Origin: M55B118 sp964501715
Lineage (GTDB): Bacteria; Bacillota_I; Bacilli_A; Izemoplasmatales; Izemoplasmataceae
Assembly: GCA_964501715.1 (NCBI GenBank)
Contig: CAZCTR010000001.1
Coordinates: 1 to 64,000, forward strand
Direction: 5' to 3'
DNA: 64,000 nt
Notes under the pieces: generated by a model
Told to the model about the DNA's origin: nothing
Databases searched by the model: none
What the model saw: the letters and a program-made list of their open reading frames with translations, nothing else
Translations under genes and position numbers: made by a program
Shown here: positions 42,485 to 51,036 of the stretch, piece after piece
Layout of the letters: every line of letters begins with the position of its first letter
Numbering within the stretch: position 1 is the first letter of the stretch

Positions 42485-43333
42485 ATGAATAAACAACTAA
42501 TGGAAGCTTTGAGAGGTGGCGTCATCATGGATGTCATCGATGAGACGCAAGCCCGCATCGCGGAAAACGCCGGTGCCAAAAGCGTCATGGCGCTTGAGAG
42601 AGTGCCGGCGGATATCCGGCAAGCCGGTGGCGTCGCAAGAATGAGCGACCCCGCCCTCATCGAGTCAATCCAGGATGCTGTGAAGATACCCATTATGGCC
42701 AAAGCGAGAATCGGTCATCTCGGAGAAGCTGCGATACTGGAAGCCATTGGCATCGACATGATTGATGAGAGCGAAGTGCTCACACCCGCAGATACGCGTT
42801 ATCACATCGACAAAAGATCCTTCAAGACCCCATTCGTATGCGGTGCGAGGAATCTTGGCGAAGCACTCCGCAGAATCAATGAGGGGGCTTCGCTCATCCG
42901 CACGAAAGGTGAGGCCGGCACTGGGGATGTGAGCGAGGCCGTCACCCATATGCGTCAGATGAACGAAGCGATCAGCCACGTAGCCAGCCTCTCTGCGGAT
43001 ATGCTTTATGATTACGCAAAAGACATCCAAGCACCTTATGACCTTGTCAAGTATGTCCATGACAACAAAAGGCTTCCTGTCCTGAATTTCGCAGCCGGCG
43101 GCATCGCGACACCTGCGGATGCCGCCTTGATGATGCGCCTCGGATGTGACGGTGTCTTCGTCGGATCCGGCATCTTCAAAAGCGACAATCCGGAAAAGCG
43201 TGCAAGTGCCATCGTCGAGGCGGTCAGGTATTACGACGATGACAAAAAACTCGCTGAGCTTTCGAAAGGTCTTGGTACCGCAATGAGTGGCACAGCGGCC
43301 GCTTCTCTTGAACAACGTTTCGCAGGCAACTGA
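42485..43333 (+). CDS. pdxS: Pyridoxal 5'-phosphate synthase lyase subunit
   Basis: A 282-residue PdxS (Pdx1) that builds PLP from ribose-5-phosphate, glyceraldehyde-3-phosphate and ammonia. Catalytic residues are intact: Asp16 in GGVIMDV, Lys73 in MAKARIGH and Lys141 in RTKGEAGTG. GGGAGG precedes the ATG. The glutaminase partner pdxT, normally next, is absent: a terminator follows and then tryptophanase. PLP made here would serve the tryptophanase and aminotransferases encoded downstream. Confidence 0.96.
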   Translation: MNKQLMEALRGGVIMDVIDETQARIAENAGAKSVMALERVPADIRQAGGVARMSDPALIESIQDAVKIPIMAKARIGHLGEAAILEAIGIDMIDESEVLTPADTRYHIDKRSFKTPFVCGARNLGEALRRINEGASLIRTKGEAGTGDVSEAVTHMRQMNEAISHVASLSADMLYDYAKDIQAPYDLVKYVHDNKRLPVLNFAAGGIATPADAALMMRLGCDGVFVGSGIFKSDNPEKRASAIVEAVRYYDDDKKLAELSKGLGTAMSGTAAASLEQRFAGN

Positions 43334-43365
43334 TGCCTAACGGCAATATACCCCCCCTTCCCTGA

Positions 43366-43394
43366 AGAGCATCCGCGCGGATGCTCTTTATTTT
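43366..43394 (+). terminator. Terminator of pdxS
   Basis: AGAGCATCC/GGATGCTCT stem with a GCGC loop followed by TTATTTTT. Confidence 0.8.
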
Positions 43395-43415
43395 TACGAC
43401 AGCATGCCTTTTTTT

Positions 43416-43429
43416 AGATAGCGTTTTCA
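43416..43429. promoter_or_regulatory. cre site at the tryptophanase promoter
   Basis: The reverse complement, TGAAAACGCTATCT, matches the CcpA cre consensus TGWAARCGYTWNCW at every position. It overlaps the -35 hexamer, a repression position. Confidence 0.75.
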
Positions 43430-43452
43430 TTTTATCCGCTATCGTGTATAAT
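43424..43452 (+). promoter_or_regulatory. Promoter of tnaA
   Basis: TTTTCA (43424-43429), 17-base spacer, TATAAT (43447-43452), 30 bases before the ATG. No tnaC-like leader peptide is seen in the short leader. Confidence 0.65.
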
Positions 43453-43482
43453 GATACGTGATGAAAAGAAAGGAATGATAAC

Positions 43483-44865
43483 ATGGACACCATGTATTCA
43501 CCCGCTCCCTATAGGATCAAGATGGTAGAGCCCATCCGACAGACCACCAGGGAAGAAAGGGTCAAGTTGCTTAATAAAGCTGGTTACAATCCTTTTTCAC
43601 TGAAAAGTGAAGATGTCTATATCGACTTGCTTACAGACTCCGGGACAGGCGCCATGAGCCAGGAACAGTGGGCCGCTCTCATGCGCGGAGACGAAGCCTA
43701 TGCGGGTTCACGCAGCTTCTACCGTCTTGAAGGTGTTGTCAAGCATATCACCGGATACAATCATTTCATGCCCGCCCATCAGGGACGTGGCGCCGAACAG
43801 GTCGTCATTCCCGCGTTGGTCGATGAAACCAAGAACATCATGATATCGAACATGCATTTCGACACCACCAGGGCCCATGTCGAACTCGCAGGCGCAAGGG
43901 CCATGGATTGCGCTTGTGAAGAGGCCCTCGATACTGAGCGACATGCCCCGTTCAAAGGCAACTTCGACCTCAGGAAACTCCAGGCCCTCCTTGATGAGCA
44001 CGACGGCCACATCGCGGGTGTCATCATGACCATCACCAACAACTCCGCCGGCGGACAGCCCGTCAGCATGCAAAACATGCGAGCGGTCAGGGATATCGTC
44101 AAAAAGAGAGATATTCCGCTTCTCATCGATGGGGCGCGCTATGCTGAGAACGCCTTTTATGTGAAGATGCGTGAAGAAGGCTATGAAGACAAAAGCATCC
44201 TCTCAATCGCCAGGGAAGCTTTCAGCTATGCAGACATCTTCCTCATGAGCGCCAAAAAGGACGGTCTTTCGAACATGGGTGGAATCATCGCCATCAAGGA
44301 TGACCCCGACCTCTTTCAAACCTGCCAGTCTCGAGGTGTACCCATGGAAGGGTTCACCACCTACGGCGGCATGAGCGGCCGCGACATGGATGCGCTCGCC
44401 GTCGGACTTGAAGAAGCTCTGGATTTCCATTACCTCAAACATCGCACAGACCAGGTGCGCTATCTTGGAGACCAGCTCATGAAAGCGGGCGTGCCCATTC
44501 AGTACCCCACCGGTGGTCACGCCGTATTCGTGGATGTGGCGAAAATCCTTCCAGACATCCCCTACGACGCCTTCCCGGCACAAAGTTTCGTCAATCAGCT
44601 TTATATTGAATCAGGCGTGCGCGCCGTCGAGATCGGATCCTTTCTCATGGGCAGACATCCCGATACGAAAGAGAATGTCAAAAGCCCGTTCGAATTCATG
44701 CGTCTGACCATCCCGAGAAGGACCTATACCTACAAACAGCTCGACCATGTAGCGAAAGGCGTCATCGAAGTGTACAGGAAACGTGATCAGTTGAAAGGGA
44801 TGCGCCTCACTTATGAGCCCCCCGTCCTCAGGCATTTCACCGCGAGACTCGAACCCATTGAATAA
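43483..44865 (+). CDS. tnaA: Tryptophanase (PLP-dependent tryptophan indole-lyase)
   Basis: A 460-residue beta-eliminating lyase that splits tryptophan into indole, pyruvate and ammonia. PLP-lysine is Lys259 in SAKKD, with Asp216 in LIDGARYAEN. It is called tryptophanase rather than tyrosine phenol-lyase because it has Asp127 (FDTT; Thr in TPL), VEIGSFLMG near 382 (TPL has MERG with a key Arg) and His451 in VLRHFTARL (Phe in TPL). AAAGGAA precedes the ATG. Own promoter, cre site and terminator, so catabolite repression is expected. Next to pdxS, source of its cofactor. Confidence 0.93.
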   Translation: MDTMYSPAPYRIKMVEPIRQTTREERVKLLNKAGYNPFSLKSEDVYIDLLTDSGTGAMSQEQWAALMRGDEAYAGSRSFYRLEGVVKHITGYNHFMPAHQGRGAEQVVIPALVDETKNIMISNMHFDTTRAHVELAGARAMDCACEEALDTERHAPFKGNFDLRKLQALLDEHDGHIAGVIMTITNNSAGGQPVSMQNMRAVRDIVKKRDIPLLIDGARYAENAFYVKMREEGYEDKSILSIAREAFSYADIFLMSAKKDGLSNMGGIIAIKDDPDLFQTCQSRGVPMEGFTTYGGMSGRDMDALAVGLEEALDFHYLKHRTDQVRYLGDQLMKAGVPIQYPTGGHAVFVDVAKILPDIPYDAFPAQSFVNQLYIESGVRAVEIGSFLMGRHPDTKENVKSPFEFMRLTIPRRTYTYKQLDHVAKGVIEVYRKRDQLKGMRLTYEPPVLRHFTARLEPIE

Positions 44866-44886
44866 AAGCGCACATGCGCTTTTTTT
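44864..44886 (+). terminator. Terminator of tnaA
   Basis: AAAAGCGC/GCGCTTTT stem with a four-base ACAT loop and a TTTTTT tail, overlapping the stop. Confidence 0.85.
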
Positions 44887-44915
44887 CATGACTTGAAAAT
44901 AATCCTGAAACCATG

Positions 44916-44944
44916 TTGTTGTGAAAACGCTACCATGTTATAAT
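44916..44944 (+). promoter_or_regulatory. Promoter of the buk operon
   Basis: TATAAT (44939-44944) with TTGTTG 17 bases upstream. The weak -35 and the cre site in the spacer suit a regulated promoter. Confidence 0.6.
44922..44935. promoter_or_regulatory. cre site inside the buk promoter
   Basis: TGAAAACGCTACCA matches the cre consensus TGWAARCGYTWNCW in all positions and lies between the -35 and -10, where CcpA binding would block RNA polymerase. Confidence 0.78.
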
Positions 44945-44982
44945 CAAAATTGTGATGAACCATCACCTGAAGGAGGCTTTTC

Positions 44983-46053
44983 ATGAAGGAAAAAATTCTG
45001 GCCATAAACCCCGGATCCACCAGCACCAAAATCGCTGTATATGAAGGGGAGGAAAGGCAGTTCAAGACCACCATCAAACACGACAGTGACACCATTCGGC
45101 AATTCGATTCTGTGATCGACCAGCGGGATTTTCGCCATGAGACCATAGTGAGCCGTCTCAGGGAGGAAGGAATCGATTTCAAAAAACTATCGGCGGTAGT
45201 CGGACGGGGCGGTATGCTCAAACCGCTCGAAAGCGGGACCTACCAGGTCAACGACCGGATGGTCGAGTACATGAAAGAAGCGCCCCGTGGCGAGCACGCA
45301 TCCAATCTTGGATGCGTCATCGCGAAAGAGATTGCGGATTCACTCGACATTCCAAGCTTCATCGTCGACCCAGTCGCGGTCGATGAAATGCAAGACATCG
45401 CACGTTACACCGGCATGCCGGAAATAAAGCGGGCGAGTCTTTTTCATGCGCTCAATCATAAAGCCGTCGCATACAAGGCGGCCCATGACATGAACAGGCC
45501 CTATGACACCTTGAATCTCATCGTCGCCCATCTTGGCGGGGGCATCAGCGTGGGCATGCACAAAAACGGCCGTGTCATCGATGTCAACAACGCGCTTGAC
45601 GGCGACGGCCCCATGTCACCCGAGCGTAGCGGAAGCGTCCCGCTCGGACCGCTTTACAAGATGTGTTTCAGCGGTGAATACACGCTTGAGGAGATCAAGC
45701 GCAAGAATTATGGAAACGGAGGGCTTGTCGCCTATCTCGGCACCAATGACGGTGCGGAAGTCGAAAAAAGGATCAAGGCCAATGACCAGCAGGCCAAATT
45801 CATCTACGATGTGATGATCTATCAGATCGCAAAAGAGATCGGTGCGGGCGCGACCGTGCTCGAAGGCGAGGTTGACGCCATCATATTGACTGGTGGGCTC
45901 GCTTACGATGAATATCTCGTGAAAGAACTGAAACGAAAGACAGCTTTCATCACCCATACGCTCGTCTATCCCGGCGAGGACGAGATGGAGGCCCTGGCTT
46001 ACGGTGCTCTCAGGGTGGTACGTGGAGAAGAAAAAGCGAAAACCTATCAATAG
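44983..46053 (+). CDS. buk: Butyrate (branched-chain fatty acid) kinase
   Basis: A 356-residue ASKHA-fold acyl kinase, making ATP from butyryl- or branched acyl-phosphate. Phosphate motif INPGSTSTKIAVY at the start, FHALNHKAVAYKAA, AHLGGGISVGMH and the adenosine motif ILTGGLAYD are intact. The length and sequence fit butyrate kinase rather than acetate kinase (about 400). AAGGAGG precedes the ATG. First gene of a five-gene operon; with ptb it turns acyl-CoA into acid plus ATP. The leucine dehydrogenase downstream suggests isovalerate, isobutyrate and 2-methylbutyrate as products as well as butyrate. Confidence 0.95.
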   Translation: MKEKILAINPGSTSTKIAVYEGEERQFKTTIKHDSDTIRQFDSVIDQRDFRHETIVSRLREEGIDFKKLSAVVGRGGMLKPLESGTYQVNDRMVEYMKEAPRGEHASNLGCVIAKEIADSLDIPSFIVDPVAVDEMQDIARYTGMPEIKRASLFHALNHKAVAYKAAHDMNRPYDTLNLIVAHLGGGISVGMHKNGRVIDVNNALDGDGPMSPERSGSVPLGPLYKMCFSGEYTLEEIKRKNYGNGGLVAYLGTNDGAEVEKRIKANDQQAKFIYDVMIYQIAKEIGAGATVLEGEVDAIILTGGLAYDEYLVKELKRKTAFITHTLVYPGEDEMEALAYGALRVVRGEEKAKTYQ

Positions 46054-46066
46054 GAGGAGGCACATC

Positions 46067-46960
46067 ATGATCAAAACCATCAAAGAACTGCTTCAAACCG
46101 CGAAAACTCACGAAGCCAAACCCCTCTTCGTTGCGAAGGCCAATGACGAGCCGGTACTGAAAGCCGTGAAAGCCGCTCAGGAGGACACGTTGGTGAATGC
46201 CGTCCTGATAGACGGCAAAGACGAACTTTTGAAAACAATGGACGCTTTGGATATGGACCCTGCGGACTATACCATCATCGACGAGGCGGACAAAGTCAAA
46301 GCTTGCGAACGTGCGGTCGAAGAGGTCCGCAAGGATCCGCAGTCCGTGCTCATGAAGGGGCTTGTCGACACTTCAACCATCTTGAAGGCCGCTTTGAAAA
46401 AGGAAACCGGCATGCGAACCGACAACCGCCTCTCACATGTGACGGTCCTTGAATCAAGACAATATCACAAACTCCTCATGATGAGCGACGGCGCGATGAA
46501 CATCGCTCCTGACGCCCAAATCAAAAAAGAGATCATAGAAAACGCAGTCGAGGTCGCCTCTTCTCTCGGAATCGTGCCAGCCCATGTCGGCATCATCGCG
46601 GCGCTCGAGAAGGTCAATGACAAGATGCCGGCGACCCTTGACGCGGTTACACTCAAGGAAACCCCCGTCGAAGGCGCCGTGATCGACGGGCCATTCGCCA
46701 TTGACAACGCCATTGACAAAGAAGCCGCTGAACACAAAGGAATCGATTCCAAGATCGCCGGGGACGTCGACATACTCCTCATGCCGGCGATTGAAGCCGG
46801 AAACGTCTTTTACAAGACCATGATGTTCCTCTGCAATGCTAAGAGCGCAAGCGTTATAGCGGGCGCCACTCATCCGATTGTCCTCACCTCCCGTGCGGAC
46901 AGTTTTGAGACAAAGTTTTACTCGATTGCTTTGGCCGCCCTTCATGCGGCCTCAAAATAA
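46067..46960 (+). CDS. ptb: Phosphate butyryltransferase
   Basis: A 297-residue member of the phosphate acetyl/butyryltransferase family, exchanging CoA for phosphate on acyl-CoA. The conserved region NRLSHVTVLESRQYHKLLMMSDGAMN pattern and EGAVIDGPFAIDNAI plus MPAIEAGNVFYKTM are visible. GGAGGAGG sets the ATG at 46067, 13 bases after buk; an open frame upstream overlaps buk and is not used. With buk it forms the acyl-CoA to ATP pathway. Confidence 0.93.
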   Translation: MIKTIKELLQTAKTHEAKPLFVAKANDEPVLKAVKAAQEDTLVNAVLIDGKDELLKTMDALDMDPADYTIIDEADKVKACERAVEEVRKDPQSVLMKGLVDTSTILKAALKKETGMRTDNRLSHVTVLESRQYHKLLMMSDGAMNIAPDAQIKKEIIENAVEVASSLGIVPAHVGIIAALEKVNDKMPATLDAVTLKETPVEGAVIDGPFAIDNAIDKEAAEHKGIDSKIAGDVDILLMPAIEAGNVFYKTMMFLCNAKSASVIAGATHPIVLTSRADSFETKFYSIALAALHAASK

Positions 46961-46984
46961 AACTTTCCTGAAGGAGTTGTATGT

Positions 46985-48106
46985 ATGAAGAAAAACCAAT
47001 CATTGACAGACGAGGTATTTTCCTACACGAATGACGGATTTGAACAAATCATCTATTTCCACAACAAGGAAACCGGACTCAAAGGCATAACATGCATTCA
47101 TGACACCCGTCTCGGTCCATCATGCGGAGGCACAAGGCTCTTCAATTATAATACTGAGGAAGAGGCCCTTTATGATGTGACCCGCCTCGCACGGGGCATG
47201 ACCTACAAGAACGCCGCGGCCGGCCTTGACATCGGCGGATGCAAGACCGTCATCATCGGGGATCCGAAAAAAGTCAAGAGCGAGGCCTTCTTCCGTGCAT
47301 ATGGCCGTTACATCCAGAGCCTCAATGGACGCATCTATACCGGACAGGACATGAACATCACCTTGAAGGATTGCGAATACATGGACAAGGAGACCGATTA
47401 TGTTTCTGGTGGACTGAGGAAAGGCGCGGGAAGCACCACCATCCTGACCGCACGCGGCACATATGTCGGCATGAAGGCCGCCGTCAAACACAAACTCGGA
47501 CAGGACGACCTCAGCAACCTTACCATCGCCTTTCAAGGCGTTGGATCCGTCATCCAGGAAATGGCGAAATACCTGAAAGATGAAGATCTTCGACGCATCT
47601 ATTTCACAGATATCGACCCGGACAAGGTCAAGCGGTTCAAGGAAATCTTCCCTCTCGCGATTTACGTTGAACCCGACGAGATCTACGGCAAGAAATGCGA
47701 TATCTTCTCCCCGAACGCCATCGGTGCCGTCATCAATGATGAAACCATCCCACAACTCCGCGCATCCGTCATCGCCGGCGCCGCCAACAACGTGTTGAAA
47801 GACGAAGAGAAGCACGGAAAGATGCTCGATGAGAAAGGCATCCTCTATGCGCCCGATTTCGTCATCAATGCCGGTGGCGTCATCAACGTCTATCACGAGA
47901 TGATCGGATACCACCAGCCCTCCGCGATCCAGACCACCGACGGCATATACGACCGTCTCATGGAAATCTTCGAGATCCACGAAAATGAGAACATCCCCAC
48001 TTATAGGGCCGCAAACCGTCTTGCCGAACGCAGGATCCAAACCCTCATCCGCATGCGTTCGGATTCCATCAAGACGCGCCAGAAATTCAAGTGGAACATC
48101 GAATAA
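46985..48106 (+). CDS. Leucine (branched-chain amino acid) dehydrogenase
   Basis: A 373-residue Glu/Leu/Phe/Val dehydrogenase that oxidatively deaminates Leu, Val or Ile with NAD+. Substrate lysine Lys75 (GMTYKNAAAGLDIGG) and catalytic Lys87 (GGCK) are present; the Rossmann motif GVGSV is near 190. Length and motifs match leucine dehydrogenase more than glutamate or phenylalanine dehydrogenase. GAAGGAG precedes the ATG. The bcd-buk-ptb clustering is the same logic as the Bacillus bkd operon, but the 2-oxoacid dehydrogenase genes are missing here, so oxidation of the 2-oxoacids must be done by enzymes elsewhere (for example a ferredoxin oxidoreductase). Confidence 0.9.
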   Translation: MKKNQSLTDEVFSYTNDGFEQIIYFHNKETGLKGITCIHDTRLGPSCGGTRLFNYNTEEEALYDVTRLARGMTYKNAAAGLDIGGCKTVIIGDPKKVKSEAFFRAYGRYIQSLNGRIYTGQDMNITLKDCEYMDKETDYVSGGLRKGAGSTTILTARGTYVGMKAAVKHKLGQDDLSNLTIAFQGVGSVIQEMAKYLKDEDLRRIYFTDIDPDKVKRFKEIFPLAIYVEPDEIYGKKCDIFSPNAIGAVINDETIPQLRASVIAGAANNVLKDEEKHGKMLDEKGILYAPDFVINAGGVINVYHEMIGYHQPSAIQTTDGIYDRLMEIFEIHENENIPTYRAANRLAERRIQTLIRMRSDSIKTRQKFKWNIE

Positions 48107-48127
48107 TATCAGAAAGGTGGTTATATA

Positions 48128-49756
48128 GTGTCCACAAGGCACGCACTTCCCCGCGCCAAGATCGGGCTCAACACACCGAACATGTTCAACCGTTTCAGAA
48201 GCACCATCGAAACCGCATTTTACAGAAACAACGTCATCCCCGTCCAATCCCTGCAAGAAGCTTACATACTTGCAAGAAACAGCGAGGGGACGATTGAGAC
48301 AGACCTACCCGTCTACAAAAGCGAAGCGCTGAACCTTCCCGAGGATGCCAAGGTGCTGCTTTTCAATGACGGACGCATCACCGGCAGACAGGCCAAGGCG
48401 AGAAAAATCATCTCCGATGACACGGTGAACCATTACGCGGACATCACCAGAGAAGCCGTCTTTCAAGGGCGAAAAAAAACCATGTACAAAGCCAGCGTCA
48501 TCATCGGTCTCGATGAAGCGTTCAGTGTCAAAGCACACCTGCTTGTCCCGGAAGGATATGAGAACACCCTCTACTCCTGGATGCTCAACTTCCAGACACT
48601 CACCGAACCCTTCAAGGCCATGTACAGGCATTCCATCACATACGACGAAGGGGACATCTACATATATGCCGACCCCGACCATCATGTCGAGGGAGCCGAA
48701 GAGGGCATTTCCATCTTCGACCGCGAACACAACGCCCTAGCGTTATTGGGCATGCGGTATTTCGGCGAGTTCAAGAAAGGCACTTTGACATTGGCATGGT
48801 CCATCGCCGAACGGCAGGGTTTCACTCCATGCCATGGAGGCCTCAAAGCGGTCAACAGACAAGACGGGTCATTCGTGATGGGGGTGTTCGGCTTGAGCGG
48901 TTCAGGCAAATCCACCATCACCCACGCGTCTCACGATCACGGAAGCGCGCCCGATGTCCTCCATGACGATGCCTTCATAATCAGGAACAGCGATCTTTTG
49001 ACGATTTCCATGGAACCCTCCTACTTCGACAAGGTCCAGGACTATCCCACTTCAGACAAAGCGAACCGCTTTCTTCTCACCCTTCAGAACACAGGCGCCA
49101 CCATCGACGAGGACGGCCTCGTCGTGCCAGTCACCGAGGACATCCGAAACGGCAACGGTCGAGCCGTCAAGTCCATTTTCTGGACACCTAGGCGCCACTA
49201 CGCTTTCAAGAAGCCCTTGAACGCGATATTCTGGATCATGAAGGACGACTCTCTCCCTCCGGTCTTGAAAATCGAAGACCCTGTGCTCGCCTCCACCTTC
49301 GGAGCCACACTCGCAACCAAGCGCACAAGTGCGGAATACGGCGTGAAACAGGACACCCTCACGTTCGAACCTTATGCGAATCCTTTCAGGCTCTATCCCT
49401 TGAAAAGCGATTACGAACATTTCAAGGCCATGTTCAGATCCCGCGGAGTGTCCTGTTACATTCTCAACACGGGCGCCTTTGGGACCCAGGACATCAAAAA
49501 GGGCACGACGCTCAAAGCCATTGAGGCGATCGCCGATAAAAAGGCTTCTTTCGATTCTTTCCTCGGGCTGGATAACGTGAAATGCATGGACATCGAAGGA
49601 TTTGATGCCGCTCACACGAATCCAAAAAAAGTCAAGGAACGCCTGGAAAACAGAGTCCATTACATCCGGGGCTTGAAAGAGCCGGACATGCTTCCCAAAG
49701 AGACCCAGGAAGCACTTGAAGCTTTAATCCATACCATCGAGGGGGCAAACGCATGA
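48128..49756 (+). CDS. pckA: Divergent ATP-type phosphoenolpyruvate carboxykinase
   Basis: A 542-residue PEPCK-fold protein that should interconvert oxaloacetate plus ATP and PEP. Active-site motifs can be lined up with the ATP-type enzyme: YFGEFKKG (Lys216-Lys217), CHGG with His236, P-loop GLSGSGKST (255-263), the DD metal pair 280-281 in VLHDDAF, and LPPVLKI near 375. Outside these the sequence is quite unlike common PckA: SGSGKST replaces SGTGKTT and HDDAF replaces GDDEH. The start is GTG at 48128, seven bases after AAAGGTGG. In this operon it may supply oxaloacetate or ATP; ATP formation from PEP is possible in fermenters. Confidence 0.82.
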   Translation: MSTRHALPRAKIGLNTPNMFNRFRSTIETAFYRNNVIPVQSLQEAYILARNSEGTIETDLPVYKSEALNLPEDAKVLLFNDGRITGRQAKARKIISDDTVNHYADITREAVFQGRKKTMYKASVIIGLDEAFSVKAHLLVPEGYENTLYSWMLNFQTLTEPFKAMYRHSITYDEGDIYIYADPDHHVEGAEEGISIFDREHNALALLGMRYFGEFKKGTLTLAWSIAERQGFTPCHGGLKAVNRQDGSFVMGVFGLSGSGKSTITHASHDHGSAPDVLHDDAFIIRNSDLLTISMEPSYFDKVQDYPTSDKANRFLLTLQNTGATIDEDGLVVPVTEDIRNGNGRAVKSIFWTPRRHYAFKKPLNAIFWIMKDDSLPPVLKIEDPVLASTFGATLATKRTSAEYGVKQDTLTFEPYANPFRLYPLKSDYEHFKAMFRSRGVSCYILNTGAFGTQDIKKGTTLKAIEAIADKKASFDSFLGLDNVKCMDIEGFDAAHTNPKKVKERLENRVHYIRGLKEPDMLPKETQEALEALIHTIEGANA

Positions 49757-50991
49757 AATCATTCATCAGTGACAAAGTGTCCGGAGAGAAAATCGTCGAT
49801 GTCGTCTTCCAGGCTTCACAGGGTGCCATGCGCGCCATGAAGGAAAAGAATGGAAATGAAGTCGTCAACGGTGCGTTCGGAACCTTCTTTAACGAATCGG
49901 GCGAACTTCATACTTTCGATACAGTGTATACGCTCTTCGACAAGGTGGACAGGAAAGAGAAGGCCAGATATGCCGCGGGCATCCCGGGCCCTGAGACCTT
50001 CAAAGAAGGGGTCAAGTACTGGCTGTTTGACCGCTTCAATGTCGAACTCGACAGCGAAGTCATCGCCACACCGGGGGGCACAGGCGCCCTTTCAAGCACC
50101 ATCAAAAACACCCTCTCCCCCGGAGAGACAGTCATTCAGCCGGATATCGGCTGGGGGCCTTACAAGACCATTGCGGCGCAACACAATGTGAACATCGAAT
50201 ATTACACTTTGTTCAAGGACGACCAGTTCAACTTCGAATCCTTCAGGGCCGTCACTTCGAAAATCATGGAAAAAGAGGGCAAGGCCCTGATATTCATAAA
50301 CGACCCCTGTCAGAACCCCACGGGCTACACCATGACCGAAGATGAATGGGAATCCGTCCTGAGCTATCTTGACCGGCTCTCAGAGTGGGGACCCGTGGTG
50401 CTTCTTCACGACATCGCATATGTGGATTTCCACAAAGGGGGACAATACGGAAAAACATTCGAAAAATACAAGCACCTGAGTGAGAACATCCTCGTCGTCC
50501 TCGCTTTCAGCGCTTCAAAGACCATGACAGCCTACGGCATGCGCATAGGCGCACAAGTGCTCATTTCAAACGACAAGGTAGGCAGGGAGGCGTTCAAGAA
50601 CGCCTGCGAGAACACTGCGAGAGGCGTGTGGTCCACCGTCAACAACGGCGGGATGATGACATTCGCATCCCTCGCACATGACAAGGATGCGCAAATAGAT
50701 TACATGAAAGAAAAAGACGCTGTCATGACACTTCTCGATGAAAGGGCGTCCATCCTGATTCAGGAGGCGAAAAAAGTCGGACTCGACCTCTACCCTTACA
50801 AAGAGGGGTTCTTCATCACCATGAGGATTGAAAGTGACAGCAAGAAAGACGCGGTCCACAAGGCCTTGAATGAAGCCGGTATCTTCTTTGTCAACATCAA
50901 AGGCGGACTGCGCATCGCCATCTGCAGCATCCAGAAGGACAAGCTATACGGTCTGGCGGAGCGCATCAAGAAAATAGAGACATCCCACTGA
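49753..50991 (+). CDS. Aspartate/aromatic aminotransferase (class I)
   Basis: A 412-residue class I PLP aminotransferase with NDPCQNPTGY (Asn/Tyr ring), Asp220 in LLHDIAYVDF binding the pyridine nitrogen and PLP-Lys256 in FSASKTMTAYG. The sequence resembles the TyrB/AspC branch acting on aspartate and aromatic amino acids. The ATG overlaps the PEPCK stop (ATGA), so the two are translated together: transamination to oxaloacetate followed by PEPCK would feed carbon to PEP, an inference from coupling. Last gene of the operon. Confidence 0.88.
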   Translation: MKSFISDKVSGEKIVDVVFQASQGAMRAMKEKNGNEVVNGAFGTFFNESGELHTFDTVYTLFDKVDRKEKARYAAGIPGPETFKEGVKYWLFDRFNVELDSEVIATPGGTGALSSTIKNTLSPGETVIQPDIGWGPYKTIAAQHNVNIEYYTLFKDDQFNFESFRAVTSKIMEKEGKALIFINDPCQNPTGYTMTEDEWESVLSYLDRLSEWGPVVLLHDIAYVDFHKGGQYGKTFEKYKHLSENILVVLAFSASKTMTAYGMRIGAQVLISNDKVGREAFKNACENTARGVWSTVNNGGMMTFASLAHDKDAQIDYMKEKDAVMTLLDERASILIQEAKKVGLDLYPYKEGFFITMRIESDSKKDAVHKALNEAGIFFVNIKGGLRIAICSIQKDKLYGLAERIKKIETSH

Positions 50992-50994
50992 TTG

Positions 50995-51036
50995 AAAAAC
51001 GGTTGAAGCCTTCGTTTGGCTTCAACCGTTTTTTTC
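50995..51036. terminator. Bidirectional terminator, aminotransferase/GNAT
   Basis: AAAAACGGTTGAAGCC/GGCTTCAACCGTTTTT forms a 16-bp perfect stem with a seven-base loop and T runs on both strands. Confidence 0.92.

Noticed and set aside
42388..42702. Possible N-terminal extension of the MocR regulator
   Set aside because: It would cover the pdxS promoter and start; the GntR domain begins right after the ATG at 42387 with its own GAGGTGG.
43483..44865. Calling the beta-eliminating lyase tyrosine phenol-lyase
   Set aside because: Asp127, the VEIGS segment and His451 are tryptophanase-type; the TPL-specific Thr, Arg and Phe are missing.
47120..48256. 378-codon minus-strand open frame opposite leucine dehydrogenase
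   Set aside because: It runs antisense through a clearly conserved dehydrogenase and shows no motif or start signal.
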